From assembly GCA_910585095.1 (NCBI GenBank), contig CAJUBU010000023.1, forward strand, positions 38,616 through 47,081: DNA of 8,466 bases, in the 5' to 3' direction. This document shows positions 1 to 5,924 of this stretch, piece after piece. The notes beneath the pieces were generated by a model. It worked only from the letters and a program-made list of their open reading frames with translations. It was not told the DNA's origin and searched no databases. The stretch comes from an uncultured Lachnospira sp. Lineage in GTDB: Bacteria > Bacillota > Clostridia > Lachnospirales > Lachnospiraceae. Made by a program: the position numbers and the translations under genes. Position 1 is the stretch's first letter; each line of letters begins with the position of its first letter.

Positions 1-1192
1 AAATATGCCAATGACTATTTTCATTATATGCGTTAAAATCTCCTGTAAAATCATGACCCAATGCCAAAATAACTGTTGTATCTATTGAAATAAGTGTTGT
101 TCCTTGTTCATCACTATACACTCTCATACACTCATTACAAATCCAATATTCCTTGTTGCCATCTTGTATACATGTAGCTGATTTCGAGGGAATATTTGTC
201 AACACATGATTATGAAATTTTATATTAATACTGCTTGCACTGCCAACAATGCGTCCATTATCATCTATCTTCAAATCTGCTTTTTCATGCGCAATAGTAA
301 TTGCACACCCATAATATTCTTCTCCTTTTTCTCCATATGCCTTACTTTTTGCCACTCTTACCTTACAGCCAACAGGCAAATCAATTTCTGGAACAACAAG
401 CATTTTTTCTGCTTCTTTATCAGTTACATCTTCTACACTACAGCCATATCCACAATTACCAAAGTTTACCGCAATACCAAACTCTGTACAATCAGAAATA
501 AATTGACCGCCCTCCTCAATATAAAAAGCATTTTCAAATGTCATATTATTATCAATATTTATTCCATTAAGCCAAATTCCTTTATTTCCTGAAACAGACA
601 GCTTACCAGTACTGCCCACTCTTAACATTCCAGCACTTATACCAGCATCAACCTCATTAATAGTTTGCACGATAAGCGTTCCATTTACTGTCATCGTGCT
701 ATTTACACCACCAGAGGCTCCTATGCCAATTCCGCTTTCAGCAATAAACTCTACGCCGTCTGCTACAACAAATGAGGAATTATCAGCCCCATACATATTA
801 ATCCTTTCCTTAACAGTCAATGTACCTTTTCCCGAAAATGTTACCTTTATTGGAGCATCGATACCAATATCTTTATTTTTAAATTGTAAGTTTTCAATAT
901 AATTATCATCTCCTTGTACATTTACTGTAACTTCACAATTCTGCGGCAAAATTACAATTCCAAATTTTTTAATGCCATTAATAGTTAGTGTTTTGCTCGC
1001 CTCCTCCCAATGATATCCATCTATTTCCAAAATTCCCTCATCTATCTGACTAGACTTATGAAAATCAAGGTTTACTTCACCATTCAAGGTTTCTATATTT
1101 TCTAATGCAACTACCATGTCTGGCATCAAGTTAATAATAAGCATAAGGATCAATATCATTGCTATTACACCGTTTATCATTTTTCGTTTCAT
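1..1192 (-). CDS. Secreted surface protein, carbohydrate-binding type, C-terminus beyond window
   Basis: The reading frame is open from an ATG at 1192 to the left edge (397 codons, no stop), so the 3' end is missing. A GGAGG sits 6 nt upstream (1199-1203), which fixes the start. Residues 2-29 form a signal peptide: KRK, then a long hydrophobic stretch, with likely cleavage after VVA (residue 29). Residues about 50-255 consist of short beta-strand-like repeats rich in G, N and V (for example TLTING, GTLTVKE, GKLSVSGNKGIW). These resemble the beta-solenoid 'carbohydrate-binding domain-containing' proteins of gut Clostridia. Residues about 325-397 match a repeat common in Lachnospiraceae surface proteins: H327, H329, C341, DGNKEYW, C352-x-x-C355, a DEQGT segment, ALGHDF and HWH at the edge, a plausible metal-binding Cys/His module. 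It is expected to be extracellular. The ligand is unknown, and the missing part may carry more repeats and a wall anchor. Confidence 0.85.
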   Translation of the reverse strand, partial: MKRKMINGVIAMILILMLIINLMPDMVVALENIETLNGEVNLDFHKSSQIDEGILEIDGYHWEEASKTLTINGIKKFGIVILPQNCEVTVNVQGDDNYIENLQFKNKDIGIDAPIKVTFSGKGTLTVKERINMYGADNSSFVVADGVEFIAESGIGIGASGGVNSTMTVNGTLIVQTINEVDAGISAGMLRVGSTGKLSVSGNKGIWLNGINIDNNMTFENAFYIEEGGQFISDCTEFGIAVNFGNCGYGCSVEDVTDKEAEKMLVVPEIDLPVGCKVRVAKSKAYGEKGEEYYGCAITIAHEKADLKIDDNGRIVGSASSINIKFHNHVLTNIPSKSATCIQDGNKEYWICNECMRVYSDEQGTTLISIDTTVILALGHDFTGDFNAYNENSHWHI

Positions 1193-1279
1193 AAAAATCC
1201 TCCATTTTGAAGCATAGCGTAGGAATTGGACAATTTTAAAAAAAACTGCGAAAGCGATTTCTATTGTCGCATCAAGCCT

Positions 1280-1304
1280 TATTTGTGATATTTCGGCACA
1301 AATA
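1280..1304. promoter_or_regulatory. Inverted repeat, possible operator
   Basis: TATTTGTG (1280-1287) and CACAAATA (1297-1304) are perfect 8-bp arms around a 9-nt centre, 88 nt upstream of the surface protein start. Neither side has a T-run, so an operator or mRNA-leader hairpin is more likely than a terminator. The function is inferred only. Confidence 0.3.
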
Positions 1305-1507
1305 GGTAACAAACTTGTTTTTGAAACAATAAGTCCATCTGCATTATTTTTCACACCAATCTCCTACTCTGCTGAAACAAAAGAATTGAAATTGCATAAT
1401 AGATATTTAACAATTTCTATTATCACATCAAATCCTAGTCTCTATCTCTTTTCAATTTTCTTAAATTAGCAAATTAAATATAACATTATTTTTTAATATT
1501 TTTTGAA

Positions 1508-1541
1508 ACAATCTGGCAAATTTTACAACAATTAGGCAAAT
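1508..1541. repeat. Direct repeat with 20-bp period, possible regulator site
   Basis: acaatctggcaaat (1508-1521) and acaattaggcaaat (1528-1541) agree at 12 of 14 positions. Their starts are exactly 20 bp apart, about two helical turns, which is typical of direct-repeat binding sites. The core ACAATTAGG is close to the ACAGTTAGG-type half-sites of LytTR/AgrA response regulators. No regulator gene is visible, so the assignment is tentative. Confidence 0.3.
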
Positions 1542-1580
1542 AAATTATATAAAAATGTTTTTTATACAGATAAAAACAGT

Positions 1581-1619
1581 AAAAATCGGTCTGATTTTTC
1601 ACCTATCAAACCGATTTTT
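1581..1619. terminator. Bidirectional terminator-like hairpin (repeat module A)
   Basis: Arms 1581-1595 and 1605-1619 pair over 15 positions with one mismatch, around a 9-nt loop. The stem has a GC-containing core (TCGGT/ACCGA) flanked by A5 and T5 runs, so it can terminate in either direction. It lies 171 nt beyond the lipoprotein stop. It is nearly identical to the hairpin at 5481-5521, including the loop start ttttcac. Confidence 0.65.
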
Positions 1620-1695
1620 CCTTAAATATTCTATTTTAAAAATTTTATATTTTAGATAAAATCCAGTAAAATAAAACTTCTACGCCTATTTTCAA
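1581..1695. repeat. Dispersed intergenic repeat, partial copy 1 (modules A and decayed B)
   Basis: About 115 bp align with 5482-5595. The first 22 bases (hairpin arm and loop) are identical. Then follow shared ccttaaa, a tttta-rich spacer, ccagtaaaat at 1663-1672, and a diverged aaaacttctacgcc where the better copies read caagccttctagcc. Modules C and D are absent. The copy lies between the lipoprotein stop and the surface protein. Confidence 0.6.
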
Positions 1696-1790
1696 CTAAA
1701 TTTTCCTAATTAAAGCTTCAAATGCGAAATTTTTGAACCCATTGTTTAAAGCAGATATTACTTATTTGTTATAATATCAACTTTATTTAA

Positions 1791-2915
1791 TTAATAGTTT
1801 GCAGATGGTTTCCAATCTAATTGTTCTTCCAAGTCTTTATAAAAATCTATCATTTGAATAACAGCATTTGTATATTTTTCCTCAAATGAACCTTCTGGAT
1901 ATACTCCCTCGATATTTTTTTTATCCATTTTAAATGTTAAATTTCCATTCTTAAATAAATCATAAATAGTATCTATATTTTCATCTGTATATTGATAATT
2001 AGTTGCATTAACATTAATAAGAAAACTAAAATCTGTTTCATATATATTTCTATCATTATTTGTTTTATTCGTTCTTAACATAAAAGTCCATTTTTCCCCA
2101 TTAGAAGCTAATACTATCAAAGGCACTTTTGAAAGGTAATAATCAAGGAAATTGGCTGATACATAAATAAAATTAGTTGCTAATATTAAACCACCATGTC
2201 CTTTTACTTCTGCCACATTCATATATGGCTGATAATATGTCATATACTTGTCGGATGTATTAACTTCATTTACTCCTAGAACTTTGTCCACAAAACGAAC
2301 TGTCATTGCATCTGTATATGGGTCAACAGAATAGGCAAAAACTTCTGAATACTGACTATCAATTATATCTCTCACCTTTTGCCCCATTTCTGCCAAACTA
2401 TATGTTGTACTATAAGCTTGAACATCAACTTTTAATTCACCTATCGTTTCATTGCCAGAAGAATCTTTCACAGAATAATTCACATTATAGGAGCCAGCTT
2501 TTGATGTATCTAAACCTGACGTATCAAATGTAGGAATTAAATCTTCTTTTGAATTATCACTTACTTTAATAAATTCTGCCAAATTATAATCTGTTGAATT
2601 TAGTTTAACCTTCGCTTCTAATGTTTCTACTTCTGGTTTTGTTCTATCTACAACTTCAACATTAAAATTATAATCTTTAATACTTTTACCATGTTTTACA
2701 GCAACCGTCACATTATATTTACCTAATTTTGAATTATCTATATCACTGGATTTTATCGTTCCTGAATAACCATCTTCAAATGTAAATAATGATAAAATAT
2801 CATAATCCGAATTAATTTCTACCATTTCATTATTCTGGCTTATTCCTTTAGAACCACAAGACATAAGACTTAAACTAGCCAAAAACAACACCATTACTGA
2901 AATAATCTTTTTCAT
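1791..2915 (-). CDS. Lipoprotein with two Ig-like (DUF5011-type) domains and an unknown C-terminal domain
   Basis: This 374-residue protein is probably tethered to the outer face of the membrane. Residues 1-20 form a lipoprotein signal peptide: MKK, a hydrophobic core, and lipobox LMSC with C20 as the lipidated cysteine. Residues about 30-89 and 90-166 are two consecutive Ig-like beta-sandwich units. The second shows the familiar pattern DRTKPEV, VSDNS, GSYNVNYSVKDSSGN, as in DUF5011/HYR-like bacterial domains; the first has GKYNVTVAV. Residues about 170-374 are a mixed alpha/beta region I cannot assign. It has a GHGG at about residues 240-243, several aromatic-rich strands and a helical tail. 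There is no peptidase, sortase or SLH motif. TAAAGGAG at 2923-2930, 7 nt before the ATG, supports the start. The gene is monocistronic: a terminator at 3003-3031 ends upstream transcription and a candidate extended -10 sits at 2960-2968. A surface or substrate-binding role is inference. Confidence 0.85.
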   Translation of the reverse strand: MKKIISVMVLFLASLSLMSCGSKGISQNNEMVEINSDYDILSLFTFEDGYSGTIKSSDIDNSKLGKYNVTVAVKHGKSIKDYNFNVEVVDRTKPEVETLEAKVKLNSTDYNLAEFIKVSDNSKEDLIPTFDTSGLDTSKAGSYNVNYSVKDSSGNETIGELKVDVQAYSTTYSLAEMGQKVRDIIDSQYSEVFAYSVDPYTDAMTVRFVDKVLGVNEVNTSDKYMTYYQPYMNVAEVKGHGGLILATNFIYVSANFLDYYLSKVPLIVLASNGEKWTFMLRTNKTNNDRNIYETDFSFLINVNATNYQYTDENIDTIYDLFKNGNLTFKMDKKNIEGVYPEGSFEEKYTNAVIQMIDFYKDLEEQLDWKPSANY

Positions 2916-2959
2916 AATTGTTCTCCTTTATATCATTTGTTATTGTAAATTATATAAAT

Positions 2960-2968
2960 AGTATATCA
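2960..2968 (-). promoter_or_regulatory. Candidate extended -10 promoter of the lipoprotein gene
   Basis: On the minus strand the sequence TGATATACT gives a TGn extension followed by TATACT (5 of 6 to consensus), about 45 nt upstream of the ATG. No good -35 lies at 16-18 bp; extended -10 promoters can work without one. It falls between the upstream terminator and the start codon, where a promoter is needed. Confidence 0.4.
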
Positions 2969-3002
2969 TATTTATACAGACAACCATACCGACTAAAATA
3001 TG

Positions 3003-3031
3003 AAAAAAGACATGTATTAATACCTGTCTTT
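3003..3031 (-). terminator. Rho-independent terminator ahead of the lipoprotein gene
   Basis: The 26-nt near-palindrome 3006-3031 (AAAGACA...TGTCTTT arms, one internal mismatch, inner GTA/TAC) is followed on the minus strand by six Ts (3003-3008). It ends leftward transcription from the 162-residue gene and the repeat. It occupies the place that hairpin A has in the other copies but has unrelated arms. Confidence 0.7.
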
Positions 3032-3072
3032 ATACACACTATTTATTTTTTTAATACAAAATTTCAAGAAAA

Positions 3073-3455
3073 CAATAAAATCAAGCCTTCTAGCCATCTT
3101 CATTTAAGCTGCTTAGGCATATCGCTTGGTTGAGTGGTATATATATACATGGCTTTTTCATGGGAACATACATTGCTTTGCAAAATTTAGAGCTATACAC
3201 ATATACATCTGTTATCCGATGTTAACTTTCTTTTATGTTAAATTGCAATATGTACATCTCACAAAAAAACAAAGTACATCTTTATCAGATATGCTTCATC
3301 TCAGATAAAATATTTCATTTTTAAGTAAATTTCAGTGGAAGAAATAATACCCCATTTACAACTTAGTATACAACTTAAAAAACAATTCATAAATTGTCAA
3401 AAATCTATTAAGACTTACCAGTACAAAATTTATCTTTTAAATTTAAATAAAGTGT
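3073..3455. repeat. Dispersed intergenic repeat, copy 2 (modules B-C-D)
   Basis: This is the most complete contiguous B-C-D copy. Module B (3073-3150) matches 5566-5643 closely: aaaatcaagccttctagcc, cttcatttaagct, cttaggc and atcgcttggt are shared. Module C (about 3136-3215) holds diverged units built around acatacattgcttt and tatacacatatacat. Module D (about 3197-3455) aligns with 8122-8375 at roughly 85% identity by eye, including unbroken stretches such as gataaaatatttcattttta and gaaataataccccatttaca. It lies between the 162-residue gene and the lipoprotein gene. Most differences are transitions, so this looks like an old repeat family drifting rather than a recent duplication. Confidence 0.8.
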
Positions 3456-3459
3456 GAAA

Positions 3460-3492
3460 TAATATATTTTTATATAATATTAAAATATATTA
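3460..3492. repeat. AT-only inverted repeat downstream of the 162-residue gene
   Basis: TAATATATTTT (3460-3470) pairs perfectly with AAAATATATTA (3482-3492) around an 11-nt loop, 45 nt beyond the stop of the 162-residue gene. It could act as a weak terminator or 3'-end stabiliser, but the stem has no GC pair, so that is only a possibility. Confidence 0.4.
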
Positions 3493-3536
3493 AATTTCAT
3501 ATAATAATCATATATTCAATTACTCTTTTAAATTTA

Positions 3537-4025
3537 TTATTTTTTACTCCATGATATTGAAAATTGTAAATGTACAGAACACTCATATTCATTGTCCTTT
3601 TCATTTACAATCACCATTGAAAAACCCTCTTTATGTGCTTTTTTACTTAATGTTGATAAAAAGCTTCTATATATCTCACCATTATCTGCAATTCTTATTG
3701 TTATAAAATCAAGACCACTTTCTATATCTGTACTATGGTAAACTACGTTGTTCTGAGCATAACCTTCCAAGTTACGTTTCTTCCATTCAATCCGAATTGG
3801 AGGATCTACAACCATTTTATAATTCTCTAAAATTGTATATTCTGATAGAACCTCGTATTTACCTGTTCTTACCATTTTTATTGCTTCTTTCTTTAGAAGT
3901 TCTATAAAGCTATCAGTACATAATTCAATATTTTGAGCTATTTTATACGGAAATTGTTCTTTAAAAAGTTTCTTTACAAGTTTGTTTTTTTCTGTTTCTT
4001 TTTGTAATTCATCTTTAAAATCCAT
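3537..4025 (-). CDS. Unknown 162-residue cytoplasmic protein
   Basis: I do not recognise the family. The protein has no signal peptide or membrane segment. Residues 1-30 are highly charged and helical (DFKDELQKETEKNKLVKKLF). Residues about 30-60 form a second helix containing the only N-terminal Cys (C37). The rest looks alpha/beta: a KMVVDPPIRIEWKKR strand pair, DFITIRIADNGEIYRSFLS, SMVIVNEKD and a final ECSVHLQFSISWSKK strand. This pattern would suit a small, single-domain globular protein. A strong AGGAGG at 4035-4040, 9 nt before the ATG, supports real translation. It stands alone, with repeat copy 2 beginning about 80 nt after its stop and over 600 nt of noncoding or decayed sequence upstream. 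Such isolated, AT-rich orphan genes are common in accessory regions. Function is unassigned. Confidence 0.75.
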   Translation of the reverse strand: MDFKDELQKETEKNKLVKKLFKEQFPYKIAQNIELCTDSFIELLKKEAIKMVRTGKYEVLSEYTILENYKMVVDPPIRIEWKKRNLEGYAQNNVVYHSTDIESGLDFITIRIADNGEIYRSFLSTLSKKAHKEGFSMVIVNEKDNEYECSVHLQFSISWSKK

Positions 4026-4178
4026 TTTTATTTTCCTCCTTGTACTTTTCTTGCTTACATCTAGTACTTTAACAATAATATATACTAATTTTATGCTTAT
4101 ATATTAATATTACTTTAAATATAATTTTATAAACTTATTAATACAACTTTGCTTTATATCAAACATTCTCATAAATTT

Positions 4179-4317
4179 TTATTGTTTTTCATATTTTTTA
4201 CATTCTCCAACTTTATCAATATCTTCATATCTATACTATTCACAATGCTATTATATCCCTTCTTTCAGTTGGAACAATATTTTTAAATTCTTTACATTCA
4301 TAATAATCATTGCTCAT
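4179..4317 (-). pseudogene. Decayed small Cys-rich gene
   Basis: From ATG 4317 the frame reads a protein-like segment beginning MSNDYYECKEF and continuing KNIVPTERRDII, then stops. One base later in register, another frame continues HCE, stop (TAG), YRYEDIDKVGECKKYEKQ, and ends at TAA 4179-4181. The total of 139 nt equals 46 codons plus one base, as expected for a single inserted base. Reading through one TAG (a Y codon would restore it) gives about 45 residues with Cys in YYEC, HCE and GEC contexts, as in small Cys-rich metal-binding-like proteins. No Shine-Dalgarno sequence is present. A chance reading cannot be excluded. Confidence 0.35.
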
Positions 4318-4636
4318 TTTCTATTTTTTCTTTAAAATTTATTTACTTTTAATATAATTAATCTTTAACTTAAATATATTATTTATTAATATTCTTTTCT
4401 TTCAATAAAATAATTTTAAAAATACAAATCTAAAAAAATTTTTTAACTTAAAATTGATCTTCCTTAATAATACTCTTTAATAAAAGAGCAAATATATTTT
4501 TAATAAACAAGCCAATTTCAACTGAAAATATTTAAATATAAAAAGACAAGTCTTATTTAAATACTCCTGCAACAAATATACAAATAAATATTTTCATTAT
4601 TTTTTATATATCTTCATTTTATAAATTCATATTTCA
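4318..4636. other. AT-rich gene-free stretch after the toxin gene
   Basis: This stretch is strongly AT-rich with many stops in all frames. It contains only minor structures: CTCTTT/AAAGAG around a 4-nt loop (4473-4488) and AAGAC/GTCTT near 4541. No convincing terminator for the toxin-antitoxin operon and no copy of the dispersed repeat is visible. Confidence 0.4.
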
Positions 4637-5005
4637 TTATCTTTTATACTCTAATAATTTTTTTAGTTTCTTATCAAATGTTTTTATCTCATATCCTTTT
4701 ACTCTATTATAAGCATATAAAATACAATCAACAAAATCTAAATTGTGTTTACCATAAGTTTCTAAAGCAACCTTCAATACATCTTTTTCATCTATCTGTA
4801 TCTCTGTCAAAAAATTCAATAAACTTGTTTTTATTAAATCACGATCTATAGAATAAACTCCTTTTAAAACATACACTACTTCTGCAATAATTTCTACTGT
4901 CACACCTACATTACCCTGTTTGATAATTTTTTCTGTCTCATCTGCCATCTCTTTATTATCATTTAACAGATATCTTAAAATCATATTGGTATCAAGTATT
5001 ATCAT
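4637..5005 (-). CDS. PIN-domain ribonuclease toxin (VapC-like)
   Basis: This is a 122-residue PIN domain, close to the usual VapC length. The four acidic positions that hold the catalytic Mg/Mn ions are present: D5 in the opening IILDTN, E42 in IIAEVVYVLKG, D93 (with D90) in NLDFVDCILYAYN, and D111 in the closing KTFDKKL. VapC enzymes cut RNA, often tRNA or rRNA, and arrest growth when the antitoxin is lost; the exact target is unknown. The start lies within the antitoxin gene (14-nt overlap). The nearest AGGAGG (5021-5026) is 15 nt upstream, farther than usual, so translation is probably coupled to the antitoxin, which keeps toxin output low. All catalytic residues are intact, so it should be active. 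The KGVYSIDRDLIKTSL region fits the COG5611-type branch of the family (judged by eye). Confidence 0.88.
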   Translation of the reverse strand: MIILDTNMILRYLLNDNKEMADETEKIIKQGNVGVTVEIIAEVVYVLKGVYSIDRDLIKTSLLNFLTEIQIDEKDVLKVALETYGKHNLDFVDCILYAYNRVKGYEIKTFDKKLKKLLEYKR

Positions 5006-5237
5006 AATTGTCTTTTACTGCCTCCTCCCATGCAAATTCTTCTTTTTTTTGCAATTCAAGATTTGCATATTGTGCTAATGAACCCCTTGCTGATAAATTT
5101 TTAGTACTTTCATTTATATCATCTATATCTATAAATTCATCTAATATTGTGATAATTAATTTTTGATTTTTTTTTGCATGAATTTCCTCTAATATTTGTA
5201 CTGTACTTCCATCATAATATCCTTGCAATGCTAACAT
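4992..5237 (-). CDS. Antitoxin of the VapC-like toxin
   Basis: This 81-residue protein is encoded directly upstream of the PIN toxin and overlaps it by 14 nt, the normal antitoxin-first order. The N-terminal half (MLALQGYYDGSTVQILE, then KKNQKLIITILDEF) is a short beta-rich domain similar to clostridial antitoxins beginning MLAxxGYxDG and to the DUF104 fold. The C-terminal half (LSARGSLAQYANLELQKKEE, then FAWEEAVKDNYDNT) is the helical toxin-binding tail, which would block the PIN active site. Proteins of this kind usually bind their own promoter, alone or with the toxin. The ATG at 5237 follows AAAAAGGTG at 5243-5251, an acceptable ribosome site. A strong promoter is at 5325-5353. Confidence 0.82.
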   Translation of the reverse strand: MLALQGYYDGSTVQILEEIHAKKNQKLIITILDEFIDIDDINESTKNLSARGSLAQYANLELQKKEEFAWEEAVKDNYDNT

Positions 5238-5324
5238 ATAAACACCTTTTTCATCCTTTCCATATACAACTTGAACTTAGTACCCTATTTATTGTAAACG
5301 ATACCTTAAAGTGTCTTTATCTAT

Positions 5325-5353
5325 ATTATACCTCTTGTTTTGATACTATACAA
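5325..5353 (-). promoter_or_regulatory. Promoter of the toxin-antitoxin operon
   Basis: On the minus strand TTGTAT (5348-5353) and a perfect TATAAT (5325-5330) are separated by exactly 17 bp, 88 nt upstream of the antitoxin ATG. The decamer tatacaactt overlaps the -35 (5347-5356) and recurs at 5263-5272 in the leader, 84 bp away, making it a candidate autoregulatory operator. Confidence 0.6.
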
Positions 5354-5480
5354 CTTATTTTCTTAGTAAATCAACTTATCTTTAATGGTATAACCTATTT
5401 CATAACTATTTACTTTTGAAATACTGTCTAAAATATTTGAATATACTATCTTTCAGAATAACCAGTATTTCTACAACCCT

Positions 5481-5521
5481 AAAAAATCGGTCTGATTTTT
5501 CACTCATCAGCCCGATTTTTT
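5481..5521. terminator. Bidirectional terminator-like hairpin (repeat module A, second copy)
   Basis: Arms 5481-5496 and 5506-5521 pair at 15 of 16 positions around a 9-nt loop, flanked by A6 and T6. The core is ATCGG/CCGAT. It matches the hairpin at 1581-1619, and both loops begin ttttcac. It insulates the toxin-antitoxin promoter from leftward transcription out of the recombinase side. Confidence 0.7.
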
Positions 5522-5611
5522 CCTTAAACTTTCTCTTTTTAAAAATTAATATTTCCACCAAACTCCAGTAAAATCAAGCCTTCTAGCCCTCTTCATTTAA
5601 GCTACTTAGGC

Positions 5612-5635
5612 GTATCGCTTGGTCGGCGGCGATAC
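5612..5635. repeat. Inverted repeat at the B-C boundary
   Basis: GTATCGC (5612-5618) pairs with GCGATAC (5629-5635) around a 10-nt loop. In copy 2 the outermost pair changes from G-C to A-T on both sides, which preserves it, but two inner pairs are lost. Evidence for a conserved structure is therefore mixed. Confidence 0.4.
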
Positions 5636-5719
5636 ACATACATTGCTTAATTTTAGAACGTATACATGTATTGCTTGAGAAAATTTCAGACGGTACACAT
5701 ATATTAGTTTTCAAACAGG

Positions 5720-5757
5720 GTGTATGCATACGCCGCTTTATCAAAAAAGCGATACAC
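5720..5757. repeat. Bulged hairpin and palindrome inside module C
   Basis: GTGTAT (5720-5725) pairs with ATACAC (5752-5757), and CGCTTT (5734-5739) with AAAGCG (5746-5751). This gives a 12-bp stem with an 8-nt bulge on the left and a 6-nt loop. The bulged arm also carries the perfect 10-bp palindrome GTATGCATAC (5722-5731). Confidence 0.45.
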
Positions 5758-5878
5758 ATACATTGCTTTACATCATTAAAACAACTTATAAATTTCTTTC
5801 AAAGCATACTATTTATTTAAAATATTTATATGCCATCAATAATAGATATTACCAAAATTTTTTGAAAGATGCAAGCAC

Positions 5879-5909
5879 AAAAAGAGGCTAGTTTTCCACC
5901 TAACCTCTT
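5879..5909 (-). terminator. Rho-independent terminator of the recombinase operon
   Basis: Arms 5882-5891 and 5900-5909 (AAGAGG core, 9 of 10 paired, 8-nt loop) are followed on the minus strand by five Ts (5879-5883). The hairpin begins 15 nt after the recombinase stop codon. Confidence 0.8.
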
Positions 5910-5924
5910 AATCAATGACAAATC

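Larger units (their letters stand above)
1193..1580. other. Gene-free upstream region of the surface protein, with candidate regulatory repeats
   Basis: No coding frame is supported here. Three short structures stand out. An inverted repeat, TATTTGTG/CACAAATA, occupies 1280-1304. A 19-mer direct repeat (atttctattgtcgcatcaa at 1257-1275; the copy at 1413-1431 differs at 2 positions) is spaced 156 bp apart. A 14-mer direct repeat has a 20-bp period (1508-1521 and 1528-1541). I do not see a convincing promoter hexamer pair for the surface protein. Confidence 0.4.
5481..5770. repeat. Dispersed intergenic repeat, copy 3 (modules A-B-C)
   Basis: Hairpin A (5481-5521) is followed by a T-rich spacer and module B (5566-5643), which matches 3073-3150 almost base for base. 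Module C (about 5625-5770) consists of degenerate units: gcgatacacatacattgctt occurs exactly at 5629-5648 and 5749-5768, with diverged versions near 5658, 5690 and 5720. Homology to copy 2 is clear to about 5706 (aaaattt.aga...acacatata). Module D does not follow here; its counterpart is found beyond the recombinase at 8122-8375. Confidence 0.8.

Noticed and set aside
206..902. Plus-strand reading frames of 66-128 codons at the left end
   Set aside because: They are antisense to the continuous minus-strand surface protein frame, which has a signal peptide, ribosome site and recognisable repeats. The plus frames are low-complexity F/I/S/T-rich translations without ribosome sites.
2918..3308. 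Plus-strand reading frames at 2918-3133 and 3126-3308
   Set aside because: They translate the lipoprotein promoter, the terminator and repeat modules B to D, have no Shine-Dalgarno sequence, and are not kept open in the other repeat copies.
4473..4488. CTCTTT/AAAGAG hairpin as terminator of the toxin-antitoxin operon
   Set aside because: The stem is only 6 bp, lies about 150 nt past the stop, and has no clear T-run on the minus strand.
5174..5419. Plus-strand reading frame across the toxin-antitoxin promoter
   Set aside because: It overlaps the antitoxin start and promoter on the other strand and has a hydrophobic, AT-driven composition with no ribosome site.
5625..5770. CRISPR array in module C
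   Set aside because: Units are about 30 nt apart but highly degenerate, with no separate constant repeat and unique spacers, and no cas gene is present.
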